Positions 45,241 through 55,899 of a stretch of 64,000 nt of DNA are shown here, piece by piece. Below the pieces are notes generated by a model. The model saw only the letters and a program-made list of their open reading frames with translations, did no database searches and was not told the DNA's origin. How positions within the stretch are numbered: the first letter of the stretch is position 1; each line of letters starts with the position of its first letter. The stretch spans positions 1-64,000 of the forward strand of contig JACQYA010000078.1 of assembly GCA_016208425.1 (NCBI GenBank), read 5' to 3'. Made by a program: the position numbers and the translations under genes. This DNA is from Betaproteobacteria bacterium. GTDB lineage: Bacteria; Pseudomonadota; Gammaproteobacteria; Burkholderiales; Rhodocyclaceae.

Positions 45241-46005
45241 ATGCGCGCGTTCGTCTTTCTGCTGGTTCTTGCCAACCTGCTGTTTTTTGTTTGGGCGCAG
45301 GGGTATTTCGGCGCACCGTCCAACCCCGACGCCTACCGCATGCAACAGCAGATCAAACCCGAGCAGCTAACGGTTGTCGGGCGCGGCGATTCGCCGGTAG
45401 CGGCGGCGGAGACGGCGCCGCCGCCGGCGGACGAAGCCGCGCAACAGCCGGAAGCGGAAACGGCCGAAACGGCGCCGGAGAAAGTCGAGAAGAGCGCAGA
45501 AAAAACCGCAGAAAAGCCAGAAAAGAAAGAGCCCAACGTCTGCTTGTCGTGGGGGGAACTGCCCGTCACCGACGCCGACAAGCTCGAACGTCTGATCGTC
45601 GGCAAATTCTCTTCGCTCAAGCTCAAGCGCCGCAACACGGCGGCCAGCGGCGCTTACTGGGTTTTCGTTCCCCCGGCGGCGAACCGCCAGGCGGCCGAAG
45701 CGAAAGCCGCCGAACTAAAAGAGCTTGGCGCGCCGGAGCATTTCATCGTCGCGGACGCCGGACCGAACCAGCTCGCCATATCGCTGGGCGTCTTTTCCAC
45801 CCAAGGAGCCGCCAACGAACGCCTGGAAGCGCTGCGGTTGAAGGGGGTGAACGGAGCCAGGACAGGCGAGCGCAACGTCAGGCCGGCGACCTCCACGGTC
45901 GAAGCGCGCGGCCCGCAGGGACAGGCGGAGGCGCTGCGCGAGGCGGCACTCGCCGCGCTGCCGAAAAACAAGCCGGCGAACTGCAAGACCGCCGCGCCGC
46001 GATGA
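45241..46005 (+). CDS. SPOR-domain membrane protein
   Basis: 254 residues. One N-terminal membrane helix (MRAFVFLLVLANLLFFVWAQ) is followed by a Glu/Ala/Pro-rich linker (about 50-100) and a C-terminal region with SPOR-like repeats (YWVFVPPAANRQAAEAKAAE, ISLGVFSTQGAANERLEAL). SPOR domains bind denuded peptidoglycan at division sites. The gene overlaps coaE by 4 bp, and zapD, a division gene, follows. Confidence 0.75.
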   Translation: MRAFVFLLVLANLLFFVWAQGYFGAPSNPDAYRMQQQIKPEQLTVVGRGDSPVAAAETAPPPADEAAQQPEAETAETAPEKVEKSAEKTAEKPEKKEPNVCLSWGELPVTDADKLERLIVGKFSSLKLKRRNTAASGAYWVFVPPAANRQAAEAKAAELKELGAPEHFIVADAGPNQLAISLGVFSTQGAANERLEALRLKGVNGARTGERNVRPATSTVEARGPQGQAEALREAALAALPKNKPANCKTAAPR

Positions 46006-46670
46006 CTTTTATCGTCGGCCTGACCGGCGGTATCGGCAGCGGCAAGAGCACGGTCGCCGAGCTATTTGTGCGGCGCGGCGCGGCTCTGGTCGATACTGAC
46101 GCGATCGCCCGCCAGCTTACCGGCCCGCGCGGGGCTGCGATGCCGGAGATCGGTGCCGCTTTCGGGCCGGGCATCGCGGGTGCCGATGGCGGGCTGGATC
46201 GCGCCGCGATGCGCCGGATTGTATTTTCCGACCCCGCCGCCAGGGCGCGGCTCGAAGCCATCCTGCATCCGCCGATCCGCCGCGAAAGCATGGTTCGCTG
46301 CGCTGCGGCCGACACAGCCCCCTACGTGCTGCTGGCCGTCCCCTTGCTCGTCGAAACGGGCGGCCCGGACGGATTTCGCGGGCGCGTCGACCGCGTGCTG
46401 GTCGTCGACTGCGACGAAAAGTCGCAAATCGCGCGCGTCGTTGCGCGCGACGGCCTGACGCCCGATACGGTGCGCGCCATCCTCGCCGCGCAGGCGACGC
46501 GCGCACGACGCCGGGCGGCTGCCGACGACCTGATAAACAACGGGGGTGGCGTGGAAAACCTCGCCGCTCAGGTGGATATTTTGCACCGACACTATCTCGC
46601 GCTGGCGGCAGCCAAGAAAGCGGCGGACGACGACCCGTCCGCCGTCGATAGCCGTCGATTGCGTGGTTGA
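46002..46670 (+). CDS. coaE: Dephospho-CoA kinase
   Basis: 222-residue P-loop kinase for the last step of coenzyme A synthesis. The P-loop GGIGSGKS is at 9-16, DTDAIARQLT follows at about 31-40, and the HPPIRR and VPLLVETGG blocks are present. The start overlaps the SPOR gene stop (ATGA). The coaE-zapD order matches the yac region of other proteobacteria. The C-terminus is extended by about 15 residues. Confidence 0.95.
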   Translation: MTFIVGLTGGIGSGKSTVAELFVRRGAALVDTDAIARQLTGPRGAAMPEIGAAFGPGIAGADGGLDRAAMRRIVFSDPAARARLEAILHPPIRRESMVRCAAADTAPYVLLAVPLLVETGGPDGFRGRVDRVLVVDCDEKSQIARVVARDGLTPDTVRAILAAQATRARRRAAADDLINNGGGVENLAAQVDILHRHYLALAAAKKAADDDPSAVDSRRLRG

Positions 46671-46730
46671 GGTTTGGCCGCAAATGATTCAGAATCATGG
46701 CAGTCTCCAGCATTTTTCTCCGGCGGTTGC

Positions 46731-47489
46731 GTGATTACTTACGAATACCCCTTCAACGAGCGTATACGCACCCTGCTGCGGCTGGAGGATCTGTTCGAGA
46801 AGCTGGCTTACTTCATGCAGCTGGATGGTTTGCACGAGCACCATGTCGCGCTGTTGTCGCTGTTCGAGGTGCTCGAAGTCGCCAGCCGCGCCGACCTCAA
46901 GATGGACTTGATCCAAGAGCTCGAGCGCCAGCGCCAGACTTTGCTCCACTTCCGCAACAACCCCGACATTTCGGAAGAAGCCCTTTCCGGAGCGCTGTAC
47001 GAGATCGAACAGTCGTCCGCCGCCCTGCTCGGCATGACGGGCAAAACCGGCCAGTACCTGCGCGAGAACGACTGGCTGATGTGCATCAAAAGCCGCGCCG
47101 TCATTCCCGGCGGCGTCTGCGAGTTCGACCTGCCCTCCTACCACTACTGGCTGCACCATGAACCCGACCATCGGCGCGAGGCCTTGTTCGGCTGGTTGAA
47201 GCCCTTGCAGCCGTTGCGCGACGGCCTGACCATCGTTCTCCGCCTGCTGCGCGCGAGCGGCCGACCCGAGCACAAGACCGCCGTCGGCGGTGCCTTCCAG
47301 CTCATGCTGGGCGGCACCGGTACGTCGCAAATGGTGCGCGTCTCGCTCAAATTGCACGCCCCTTACGTGCCCGAAATCAGCGCCAACAAATATGCGCTGA
47401 ATATCCGCTTCATCCGCCCGGACAACGACACCCGGCCGCGCCAATGCGATAGCGACGTTCCTTTCGAGATGGTTTTTTGCACGCTGTAG
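46731..47489 (+). CDS. zapD: Cell division protein ZapD
   Basis: 252 residues from a GTG at 46731 (VITYEYPFNERIRTLLRLED). ZapD (YacF) crosslinks FtsZ filaments. The whole length matches the family: RLEDLFEKLAYF, the NNPDISEEALSGALYEIE segment and the C-terminal IRFIRPDNDTRPRQCDSDVPFE. The start codon follows the conserved N-terminus; an upstream ATG lacks similarity. It is 60 bp after coaE. The usual third gene, yacG, is not next to it. Confidence 0.94.
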   Translation: MITYEYPFNERIRTLLRLEDLFEKLAYFMQLDGLHEHHVALLSLFEVLEVASRADLKMDLIQELERQRQTLLHFRNNPDISEEALSGALYEIEQSSAALLGMTGKTGQYLRENDWLMCIKSRAVIPGGVCEFDLPSYHYWLHHEPDHRREALFGWLKPLQPLRDGLTIVLRLLRASGRPEHKTAVGGAFQLMLGGTGTSQMVRVSLKLHAPYVPEISANKYALNIRFIRPDNDTRPRQCDSDVPFEMVFCTL

Positions 47490-47538
47490 CCGCCCCGCAG
47501 CCACGGCTCCCGCATCTACCCCCGCCCCGGTTCCCGAA

Positions 47539-48519
47539 ATGAAGACGCCCGCATGTCTGGTCGGCGACATAGGCGGCACGCGCGCGCGCTTTGCTTTGCT
47601 CGACGAACGCGGAGCGCCAGGCCCGGCCACTGTTCTGCCCGTCGCCGATCACGGCGGCCCGGTCGAGGCGATAGAGGCCTACCTCGATAGGATCGGACAG
47701 CCGCGCCTGGGCGCGGCGGCGCTCGCCGTCGCCGCGCCGGTCGGCGACGGGCCGGTGCGCCTGACGAACGGCGCGTGGACTTTCTCGCGGGCCGGAATAC
47801 AGGATCGGCTCGGGATCGACCGCCTGCTACTGCTCAACGACTTCACCGCGCTCGCCCTGTCGTTGCCGCATCTGGCCGGCGGCGACTTGCGTCAGGTCGG
47901 CGGCGGCGCCCCGCTCGCCGGCGCCGCGAAGGCGGTGCTCGGGCCGGGAACCGGCCTGGGCGTTTCGGGGCTGTTGGCCGACCGCGGGCGCTGGTCGGCG
48001 CTGTCGGGCGAAGGCGGACACGCAACGCTGGCGCCGGCCGACGCGCGCGAGGCCGAGATTCTCGCCCTCGCCTGGCGCGAATTGGGGGGGGCTTCGCCGC
48101 ACGTCTCGGCCGAACGCCTGGTCTCCGGCGGCGGCTTGCCGCTTCTGCACAGTTTGGTGGCCGAGGTGGACGGCTGCGTATTCCTTGCTCTGACCGGAGA
48201 AGAGATTGTTGCCCGGGCGCTGGTCGGCGACCCGCTATGCCGGAGCGTGATCGAAACCTTCTGCGCGATGCTCGGCACATTGGCCGGCAACCTGGCGCTG
48301 ACCCTGGGCGCGCGGGGCGGCGTTTACATCGGCGGCGGCATCGTGCCGCGCCTGGGCGAGCTCTTCGACCGCTCGGCGTTTCGCGCCCGTTTTGAGGCGA
48401 AGGGACGTTTCGCCGGTTACCTGGCCGCAATTCCCGCGTATGTCATCCTGTCGCCGGCGCCCGCGCTGATCGGCGCGGCAAGCGCGCTGGTCGAGGCCGA
48501 AAAACAACAACCTCTTTAG
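47539..48519 (+). CDS. glk: Glucokinase
   Basis: 326-residue ROK-independent bacterial glucokinase (GlkA/Glk family). The phosphate loop GDIGGTRARF starts at residue 9, the catalytic base Asp101 is in LLNDFTALALS, and GPGTGLGVSGL and SGEGGHATLAP follow. It supplies glucose 6-phosphate and sits upstream of the glycogen genes, consistent with use of the glucose freed by GlgX and MalQ. Confidence 0.93.
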   Translation: MKTPACLVGDIGGTRARFALLDERGAPGPATVLPVADHGGPVEAIEAYLDRIGQPRLGAAALAVAAPVGDGPVRLTNGAWTFSRAGIQDRLGIDRLLLLNDFTALALSLPHLAGGDLRQVGGGAPLAGAAKAVLGPGTGLGVSGLLADRGRWSALSGEGGHATLAPADAREAEILALAWRELGGASPHVSAERLVSGGGLPLLHSLVAEVDGCVFLALTGEEIVARALVGDPLCRSVIETFCAMLGTLAGNLALTLGARGGVYIGGGIVPRLGELFDRSAFRARFEAKGRFAGYLAAIPAYVILSPAPALIGAASALVEAEKQQPL

Positions 48520-48681
48520 GGTAATTTCAATTCCGTGCCAAAACGCGAATAATCGCGGGATCCGTGGAAATGGCCTCGGATGTTGTAGGAGCGCCTGACG
48601 ACACACGGCTCTCATGGCGGCGCAGACCGCCCGGATAACGACAAGCCACAACTTTCAAATACCAAAAGGAACCTTAGTCCG

Positions 48682-51135
48682 ATGCCCGACCCGCACACGT
48701 TCGACTGCGCCGAAATGCGCACCTGCCTGGACCGGCAACTGCTGTGTTCCGTCGCCACCGATCCCGCGTCGGCGGGAACGGCCGATCTCTACCAGGCGCT
48801 CTCCCAGGTGGCTCGCGAGCAACTGGCGGAGCGCTGGGTCGATACGCAACGCGCCGACACTAACGACAAGGCGCGGCGCGTCTATTACCTGTCGATGGAG
48901 TTCCTGATCGGCCGCACGCTGAACAACGCCCTGTCCGCCCTCGATCTGCGCGACAGCGCGGCCAAGGCTTTTGCCGGCGCCGCCGGCCCATCGCTCGACC
49001 AGGTGATCGAGTGCGAGCCTGACGCCGCGCTCGGCAACGGCGGCCTGGGCCGCCTGGCCGCCTGCTTCCTCGACTCGATGGCGACGCTGGAGCTGCCGTC
49101 CTGGGGCTACGGCATGCGCTACGAGTACGGCATGTTCGCTCAGTCGATCCTGAACGGCGGCCAGGTCGAGCATCCCGACGCCTGGCTGGAGAACGGCACG
49201 CCGTGGGAATTTCCGCGCCCCAACACGCATTACACGGTGCGTTTCGGCGGCACCGCCGAGCACCACGGCGAGTGGGCCGAATGGCGCGCCACCGATTCGG
49301 TCGAGGCCAAGGCCTTCGATTACGTCATCCCCGGCCACGGCACCGAGCGGGTCAGCACCCTGCGTTTGTGGAAAGCGGCGGCGCCGGCGCAGATCGACCT
49401 CGGCGCCTTCAACACCGGCGATTACGCGCGTGCCGCCGACTTCAAGAACCGTTTCGAGAACATTTCCTGGGTGCTTTACCCCAACGACAGCACGCCGGCC
49501 GGGCGCGAGCTGCGCCTGCGCCAGGAGTATTTCTTCGTCGCCGCGTCGATGCAGGACATCTTGGCGCGCCACCTGGCCGAACACGGGAGTTTCGACAACC
49601 TGGCCGGGTGCGTGGCGATCCACCTGAACGATACGCACCCGGCCATCGGCGTCGCCGAACTGATGCGCGTCCTGGTCGACGAACATGGCATGGCTTGGAA
49701 CGCCGCCTGGGAGCAGTGCGGCCGCATCTTCTCCTACACCAACCACACGCTGATGCCAGAAGCGCTGGAAACTTGGACGGTCGAACTGATCCAGCACGTG
49801 CTGCCGCGCCACATGCGCATCATCTACCGCATCAACCAGGAATTCCTCAACGAGGTGGTTCGCCGCCATCCCGGCGATGTCGATCTGATGCGGCGCGTCT
49901 CGATCATCGACGACGGCAACGGCAGCGGGATGGATCACGACAAGCGCGTGCGCATGGCGCACCTGTGCATCGTCGGCAGCCACCGCATCAACGGTGTCTC
50001 GCAGTTGCATTCAGACCTGATGGTGCAAACGATCTTCGCCGATTTCGCGCGGCTCTACCCCGAGCGCTTTCACAACAAGACCAACGGCGTCACGCCACGG
50101 CGCTGGCTGGCGCAGGCCAACCCCGGCCTCGCCGGGCTGATCGACGAGCGTATCAGCAACAAGGCGGGGGAAAACTGGCGGCTCGATCTCGACCGCCTGC
50201 AGGAATTGCGCGCGAGCGCCGGCGACGACGGCTTCCGCACGGCATTCGCCGCCACCAAGCGCAGCAACAAGCTCCGCCTGGCCGACTACGTCCTGCGCGA
50301 AACGGGCGTCGCGCTCGACCCGGACAGCCTGTTCGACGTACAGGTCAAGCGCATCCACGAATACAAGCGGCAGTTGCTCAACGTGCTGCACGTCGTTACC
50401 CGCTACAACGCGCTGCTGCACGGTTACGGCAAGAGCTTCGCGCCGCGCAGCGTGATTTTCGCCGGCAAGGCGGCATCGTCGTACCACATGGCCAAGCAGG
50501 TGATACGCCTGATTAACGACGTCGCCGCCGTGGTCAACAACGACCCGCGCACGAACGAGTACTTGAAGGTCGTCTTTATCCCCAACTACGGGGTTTCGGT
50601 CGCCGAACTCATCATGCCCGCCGCCGATCTTTCGGAGCAAATTTCGACCGCCGGCACCGAGGCTTCCGGCACCGGTAACATGAAGCTTTCGCTGAACGGC
50701 GCGCTGACGATAGGCACCGAGGACGGCGCCAACATCGAGATCCGCGACCAGGTCGGCGCCGACAACATCTTCATCTTCGGCAACAGCGCCGCGCAGGTGG
50801 CGGATATCCGTCGGTCGGGCTACCGGCCAGAAGCGATCTTCCAGAACGATCCGGCGCTGAACGAAGCGCTCAACAAGGTCGACGGCGGCTTTTTCTCGCC
50901 CGGCGAACGGACGCGCTACCACGACGTATTCAACAGCCTGGTGCATTACGGCGACCACTACCTGCTGCTGGCGGACTACGCGGATTACGTCGCCACGCAA
51001 CTGCGCGTCGACGCGCTCTACCTGACGCCGGCAGAGTGGCAGCGCAAGGCCATCCTCAACGTCGCCGGCATGGGGCATTTTTCGGCCGACCGCACGATAC
51101 GCAATTACGCAGACGATACGTGGAATATGAAATAA
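48682..51135 (+). CDS. glgP: Glycogen/maltodextrin phosphorylase
   Basis: 817-residue PLP enzyme releasing glucose 1-phosphate from alpha-1,4-glucans. The N-terminal part has [15 protein letters not shown] and [21 protein letters not shown]. The PLP Lys668 lies in [29 protein letters not shown] is also conserved. It is the first gene of the glycogen operon; the normal continuation to glgB is interrupted by a restriction-modification pair whose first start is 5 bp after the stop. Confidence 0.96.
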   Translation: MPDPHTFDCAEMRTCLDRQLLCSVATDPASAGTADLYQALSQVAREQLAERWVDTQRADTNDKARRVYYLSMEFLIGRTLNNALSALDLRDSAAKAFAGAAGPSLDQVIECEPDAALGNGGLGRLAACFLDSMATLELPSWGYGMRYEYGMFAQSILNGGQVEHPDAWLENGTPWEFPRPNTHYTVRFGGTAEHHGEWAEWRATDSVEAKAFDYVIPGHGTERVSTLRLWKAAAPAQIDLGAFNTGDYARAADFKNRFENISWVLYPNDSTPAGRELRLRQEYFFVAASMQDILARHLAEHGSFDNLAGCVAIHLNDTHPAIGVAELMRVLVDEHGMAWNAAWEQCGRIFSYTNHTLMPEALETWTVELIQHVLPRHMRIIYRINQEFLNEVVRRHPGDVDLMRRVSIIDDGNGSGMDHDKRVRMAHLCIVGSHRINGVSQLHSDLMVQTIFADFARLYPERFHNKTNGVTPRRWLAQANPGLAGLIDERISNKAGENWRLDLDRLQELRASAGDDGFRTAFAATKRSNKLRLADYVLRETGVALDPDSLFDVQVKRIHEYKRQLLNVLHVVTRYNALLHGYGKSFAPRSVIFAGKAASSYHMAKQVIRLINDVAAVVNNDPRTNEYLKVVFIPNYGVSVAELIMPAADLSEQISTAGTEASGTGNMKLSLNGALTIGTEDGANIEIRDQVGADNIFIFGNSAAQVADIRRSGYRPEAIFQNDPALNEALNKVDGGFFSPGERTRYHDVFNSLVHYGDHYLLLADYADYVATQLRVDALYLTPAEWQRKAILNVAGMGHFSADRTIRNYADDTWNMK

Positions 51136-51139
51136 GTAT

Positions 51140-52879
51140 ATGCAATTCAGCCCCCAGCAGCTAAATTTTGACCTGTTTGGCGAATCGGTTTTCCCGCATT
51201 CGTCGATGGTCGCTGCTGCGGTTGAAAAACTGTCTGTAGCTACAGGAACCGAATCTCGCGGGGCGATCTTTACACGTGCCGAGGTAGTGGATTTCATCCT
51301 CGATCTGGCTGGCTACACCGAGGATCAACCGCTCCATCAAAAGCGGCTTCTGGAACCTTCGTTCGGTGGTGGTGATTTTCTGTTACCGGCAATCGGACGA
51401 TTGTTGGCAGCGTGGAGATCATCACAACAAGCAAGAAGTGTCGTCGAAGCATTAGGCGGTGCAATTCGCGCTGTCGAATTGCACCGCAAGACCTTTTCTA
51501 CTACCCGCGCAGCAGTGATCGAACTGCTCAAGCGAGATGGGATAGAGGATAAATCCGCAGCAACGCTTGCTGATCGTTGGCTTGTGCAAGAAGATTTCCT
51601 TCTTGCGCCACTTCAAGGGCAATTCGACTTTGTTGTCGGGAACCCTCCCTATGTTCGCCAGGAGCTAATTCCGGCACCGTTATTGGCCGAATACCGCCGC
51701 CGCTACCCGACGATGGTTGACCGTGCCGACATCTACATCCCGTTTATCGAGCGCTCGCTGGTCGCGTTGGCGGAGGGAGGAAGCCTCGGCTTTATCTGTG
51801 CGGACCGCTGGATGAAAAACCGCTATGGCGGACTGCTTCGTCACCTTGTGGCCGATCGGTTTCACCTGAGAATCTATGTCGATATGGTGGATACACCAGC
51901 CTTTCGCTCCGATGTGATCGCCTACCCGGCCATCACGATCATCAGTCGGGAAACCCCCGGTGCGACCCGCATTGCCCATCGCCCAGCCATTGACCGGGCA
52001 ACGCTGGCAGTCCTTGCCGACGCGCTTCTGGCGCGGACTCTACCGAAAGACGTTGGGCTGGTGCGCGAACTGGCCCGCGTCACGAATGGGTCGGAACCTT
52101 GGTTGCTTGGATCTTCGGATCAGATGGCGCTGATTCGCCGCCTTGAAAAACAATTCCCGCGCTTGGAAGAAGTGGGCTGCAAGGTGGGCATCGGCGTAGC
52201 AACCGGCGCGGACAAGGCCTATATCGGCGACTTCGACACGCTCGACGTGGAGCATGATCGCAAGCTGCCGCTAGTGACAACGAAAGACATCGTGTCAGGC
52301 GAGGTGCAATGGCGCGGTCAAGGCGTCATCAATCCCTTTGCCGACGGTGGTGGCCTTGTCGAATTGGGAAACTATCCGCGCCTGCGCCGCTACCTGGAGG
52401 CAAGACGGGAGGTTATCGCAGGCCGTCACTGTGCGCGGAAGACTCAAGCCAACTGGTATCGCACGATTGACCGTATCACCCCGGCGCTGGCATTAAGACC
52501 GAAGCTCCTGATTCCCGACATTAAGGGCGATGCACATATTGTATTTGAGAGTGGCAAACTGTACCCGCACCACAACCTTTACTACGTCACGTCCGACGAA
52601 TGGGACTTGAGGGCCTTGCAAGCAGTGTTGCTTTCAGCCGTCACCAGTCTATTCATGGTGACCTACTCAACCAAAATGCGTGGCGGATTCATCCGGTTTC
52701 AAGCGCAATATCTCCGTCGCATCCGTATTCCGCAATGGGAAAATGTCTCGACAACGTTGCGGACAGAACTGGCGGAGGCTGCGACAAAGCGGGATATTCA
52801 AGCGTGCAACCGTGCGGCATTTCAACTTTTTGGCCTTGGTAACGAAGAACGATCTCTTCTGGGAGGCAACGGAGAATAA
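51140..52879 (+). CDS. PaeR7I/XhoI-like type II adenine-specific DNA methyltransferase
   Basis: 579-residue N6-adenine methyltransferase. Motif [11 protein letters not shown] is at 71-80 and the catalytic NPPYVRQ at 168-174, the order of gamma-class enzymes. The C-terminal about 300 residues carry the target-recognition domain with the [10 protein letters not shown] and HHNLYYV words typical of the Eco57I/PaeR7I group. It pairs with the following endonuclease, which fixes the type. GC is lower than in glgP and glgB. It is probably transcribed from the glycogen operon promoter. Confidence 0.9.
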   Translation: MQFSPQQLNFDLFGESVFPHSSMVAAAVEKLSVATGTESRGAIFTRAEVVDFILDLAGYTEDQPLHQKRLLEPSFGGGDFLLPAIGRLLAAWRSSQQARSVVEALGGAIRAVELHRKTFSTTRAAVIELLKRDGIEDKSAATLADRWLVQEDFLLAPLQGQFDFVVGNPPYVRQELIPAPLLAEYRRRYPTMVDRADIYIPFIERSLVALAEGGSLGFICADRWMKNRYGGLLRHLVADRFHLRIYVDMVDTPAFRSDVIAYPAITIISRETPGATRIAHRPAIDRATLAVLADALLARTLPKDVGLVRELARVTNGSEPWLLGSSDQMALIRRLEKQFPRLEEVGCKVGIGVATGADKAYIGDFDTLDVEHDRKLPLVTTKDIVSGEVQWRGQGVINPFADGGGLVELGNYPRLRRYLEARREVIAGRHCARKTQANWYRTIDRITPALALRPKLLIPDIKGDAHIVFESGKLYPHHNLYYVTSDEWDLRALQAVLLSAVTSLFMVTYSTKMRGGFIRFQAQYLRRIRIPQWENVSTTLRTELAEAATKRDIQACNRAAFQLFGLGNEERSLLGGNGE

Positions 52880-53671
52880 ATGGCCCTTGATCTTGTCGAT
52901 TACGAACAAAAAGCACATGAGGCTGTAAAAGCGTTCTGGGGAAACCGTGATACAGCAAGACAAAAACAGATCGAGTCCGGAAAAACCGATCAGGGCGAAC
53001 GCGCTGGCGTAACCGCAGGCAAAAACATGGACGGATTTCTGGCTTTGGCGCTCGACATCGTGCGGGCCAATGGACTTGCCCATGCCGAGATTCATCAGAA
53101 ACGGGTGATGTTGACACTGCCCGGCTACTTCAGGCCGACAAAGCTATGGGATCTTCTCGTTACCTACAAGGGCGAGTTGATTGCGGCCATTGAACTGAAA
53201 AGTCAGGTAGGTTCGTTCGGAAATAATTTCAACAATCGCACCGAAGAAGCTATTGGCACCGCGCACGATCTTTGGATGGCCTACCGTGAAGAGGCTTTCG
53301 GCAAGCAACCACGACCTTTCGTCGGCTGGTTGATGATGGTTGAGGATGCCCCGAAGTCCAGATGTTCGATCAAGAATGCGTCACCGCACTTTCCTGTTTT
53401 CAAGGAATTCAAGGGGGCGTCGTACCTCATACGGTATAACTTGCTCTGTCAAAAATTGGTAAAGGAACAGCTTTACACCGCTGCCGCCCTCATCACGTCG
53501 CCCCGCAGTGCAGCCGACACAGGGGAGTTTTCAGAAATGTCGGCGATGACGGGACTCAAGGCATTGGTTACGGCGCGGGCGGGCCACGTTGCCGCCGAGG
53601 CCGCCAGACTTGCGGTGAAAATGCGGCCAACAAATCGTTTCAGCAGACGCGCCAAAGCGGTGCGCCGCTAA
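52880..53671 (+). CDS. PaeR7I/XhoI-family type II restriction endonuclease
   Basis: 263-residue nuclease whose ATG directly follows the methyltransferase stop. It matches the XhoI family: [20 protein letters not shown], then [18 protein letters not shown] and [14 protein letters not shown]. The PD-(D/E)xK residues are Asp91, Glu105 and Lys107. XhoI and PaeR7I cut CTCGAG; the same target is likely but not proven. The C-terminal tail is basic and longer than in PaeR7I. glgB begins 35 bp downstream. Confidence 0.93.
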   Translation: MALDLVDYEQKAHEAVKAFWGNRDTARQKQIESGKTDQGERAGVTAGKNMDGFLALALDIVRANGLAHAEIHQKRVMLTLPGYFRPTKLWDLLVTYKGELIAAIELKSQVGSFGNNFNNRTEEAIGTAHDLWMAYREEAFGKQPRPFVGWLMMVEDAPKSRCSIKNASPHFPVFKEFKGASYLIRYNLLCQKLVKEQLYTAAALITSPRSAADTGEFSEMSAMTGLKALVTARAGHVAAEAARLAVKMRPTNRFSRRAKAVRR

Positions 53672-53706
53672 TTTTAAATAACATCCCCCACCTTGGATCC
53701 CATTCT

Positions 53707-55899
53707 ATGCTCGATAACGCGCAAACTGTCGCCCTCTGCCGGGCAGAACACGGCGACCCGTTCGCCGTCCTCGGATTGCACGCCGACGCCGACGGGCGTT
53801 TGTGGGTGCGCAGCCTGCAACCGGGCGCGCTGTCGGTCGAGCTGATCGACGCGGCGACCGGTCGCTCCATCGTTGCCTTGGAGCAACGTGTGCTGGACGG
53901 CTGGGATCAACCCTCCGGCTTCTTCGAGGCGCGCGTGCCGCGTCGTCGCAAGGCGTTTGCCTATCGCCTGCGCATCGTCTGGCCGGGCGGCGAACAGGAG
54001 ATCGACGACCCCTACCGTTTTCCGCCGGTGCTCGGCGAGCTCGATGTCTGGCTGCTTGCCGAAGGCTCGCACCTGCGCCCGTACGAGCGCCTGGGCGCGC
54101 ATCTGCGCGAGATCGACGGCGTGCACGGCACCGCGTTTGCCGTCTGGGCGCCGGGCGCCCAGCGCGTCGGCGTGGTCGGCGATTTCAACACCTGGGACGG
54201 CCGTCGGCACGCGATGCGGCTGCGCCGCGAATGCGGCGTCTGGGAGATATTTTTGCCCGGCGTCGCGGCCGGCGCGCGCTACAAATACGAGCTGCGCGCG
54301 CACGATGGCCGGATGTTGCCGCTCAAGGCCGACCCTTACGGCTTCGCCGCCGAAATGCGGCCGTCGACCGCCTCGGTGGTGTGCGCGCTGCCGCCACCGA
54401 TAGAGCCTGCCGGGAGCAGGGCGGGCGACCGGCTGAACGCGCCGGTTTCCATCTACGAAGTTCACCTCGGCTCGTGGCGGCGCGCCGACGGCGGCGGCTT
54501 CCCCGGCTGGCGGCAGCTCGCCGAAACGCTGATCCCTTACGCCACGGGGTTGGGCTTCACGCACCTCGAACTGCTGCCGGTATCGGAACATCCGTTCGAC
54601 GGTTCGTGGGGCTACCAGCCGCTCGGGCTCTACGCGCCGACCGCCCGTTTCGGCTTGCCGGAAGGCTTCCGCGACTTTGTCGGCGCCTGCCATGCGGCCG
54701 GGCTGGGCGTCATCGTCGACTGGGTGCCGGCGCATTTCCCGACCGACGAACACGGGCTGGCGCGCTTCGACGGCGAACCGCTCTTTGAACACGCCGACCC
54801 GCGCGAGGGCATGCACCAGGACTGGGGCACGCTGATCTACAACTACGGCCGGCGCGAAGTGACCAACTTCCTGATCGGCAACGCGCTGTTCTGGGTCGAA
54901 CGTTACGGCGTCGACGGGCTGCGGGTGGACGCCGTCGCCTCCATGCTCTACCGCGACTACAGCCGCGCCGCCGGGGAATGGTTGCCGAACGTGCACGGCG
55001 GCCGCGAAAATCTCGAAGCCGTCGCCTTCCTGCGCCGCTTGAACGAAGTGCTCGGCCAGGAGTGTCCGGGCGCCGCCACCTATGCCGAGGAATCGACCGC
55101 CTGGCCGCAGGTCAGCCGGCCGCCGGCGATGGGCGGGCTGGGCTTCCACTACAAGTGGAATCTCGGCTGGATGCACGACGTGCTCAACTACATGGCCTGC
55201 GACCCGATCTACCGCAAGTATCACCACAACCAGCTCAGTTTCGGGCTGATGTACGCCTTCAACGAAAATTTCGTGCTGCCGCTGTCGCACGACGAGGTGG
55301 TGCACGGCAAGGGGTCGCTCATCAACAAGATGGCCGGCGACGCCTGGCAGAAGTTCGCCAACCTGCGCGCGCTGTACGGTTTCATGTGGGCGCATCCGGG
55401 CAAGAAGCTGCTGTTCATGGGCGGCGAGTTCGGCCAGTGGCGCGAGTGGAACCACGATAGCCCGCTCGACTGGCACCTGCTCGACGACCAGCAACACGCC
55501 GGTGTCCAACACCTGATCGGCGATCTGAACCGGTTTTACCGCGACACGCCGGCGCTGTACCAGATCGATTTCGACCCCTCGGGCTTCGAGTGGATCGCCG
55601 CCGACGACGCGGGCAGCTCGGTGCTCGCTTTCCTGCGCCGGGGCTTCGACCGCTCGCGCGCCATCCTCTGCGTCTGCAACTTCACGCCCATCGTCCGCCA
55701 CGGCTACCGCGTCGGCGTGCCCGGCCCCGGCGAGTACCGCGAGCGGCTCAACACCGATTCGCGCTACTACGGCGGCAGCGACGTCGGCAACGCGCTCGGC
55801 GCGGCGCACGCCGATCCGATCCCGGCGCACGGCCGCGACTGGTCGGTGGCTCTGACGCTGCCGCCGCTGGCCACCCTGTTGCTGGAATGGACGGCCTGA
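53707..55899 (+). CDS. glgB: 1,4-alpha-glucan branching enzyme
   Basis: 730-residue GH13 enzyme forming alpha-1,6 branches in glycogen. It has the long form with an extra N-terminal domain (about 1-105), a CBM48 domain (about 110-215, [20 protein letters not shown]) and the catalytic barrel. The nucleophile Asp408 is in [14 protein letters not shown], the acid Glu in [10 protein letters not shown], and [13 protein letters not shown] supplies the third Asp. The stop overlaps the glgX start by 13 bp, so translation is coupled. Confidence 0.96.
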   Translation: MLDNAQTVALCRAEHGDPFAVLGLHADADGRLWVRSLQPGALSVELIDAATGRSIVALEQRVLDGWDQPSGFFEARVPRRRKAFAYRLRIVWPGGEQEIDDPYRFPPVLGELDVWLLAEGSHLRPYERLGAHLREIDGVHGTAFAVWAPGAQRVGVVGDFNTWDGRRHAMRLRRECGVWEIFLPGVAAGARYKYELRAHDGRMLPLKADPYGFAAEMRPSTASVVCALPPPIEPAGSRAGDRLNAPVSIYEVHLGSWRRADGGGFPGWRQLAETLIPYATGLGFTHLELLPVSEHPFDGSWGYQPLGLYAPTARFGLPEGFRDFVGACHAAGLGVIVDWVPAHFPTDEHGLARFDGEPLFEHADPREGMHQDWGTLIYNYGRREVTNFLIGNALFWVERYGVDGLRVDAVASMLYRDYSRAAGEWLPNVHGGRENLEAVAFLRRLNEVLGQECPGAATYAEESTAWPQVSRPPAMGGLGFHYKWNLGWMHDVLNYMACDPIYRKYHHNQLSFGLMYAFNENFVLPLSHDEVVHGKGSLINKMAGDAWQKFANLRALYGFMWAHPGKKLLFMGGEFGQWREWNHDSPLDWHLLDDQQHAGVQHLIGDLNRFYRDTPALYQIDFDPSGFEWIAADDAGSSVLAFLRRGFDRSRAILCVCNFTPIVRHGYRVGVPGPGEYRERLNTDSRYYGGSDVGNALGAAHADPIPAHGRDWSVALTLPPLATLLLEWTA

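Noticed and set aside
48580-48615. REP-like word GTAGGAGCG before glgP
   Set aside because: Only one half-arm matches and no hairpin forms, so it was not called.
53674-55830. 718-codon frame opposite glgB
   Set aside because: Shadow; glgB is unambiguous.
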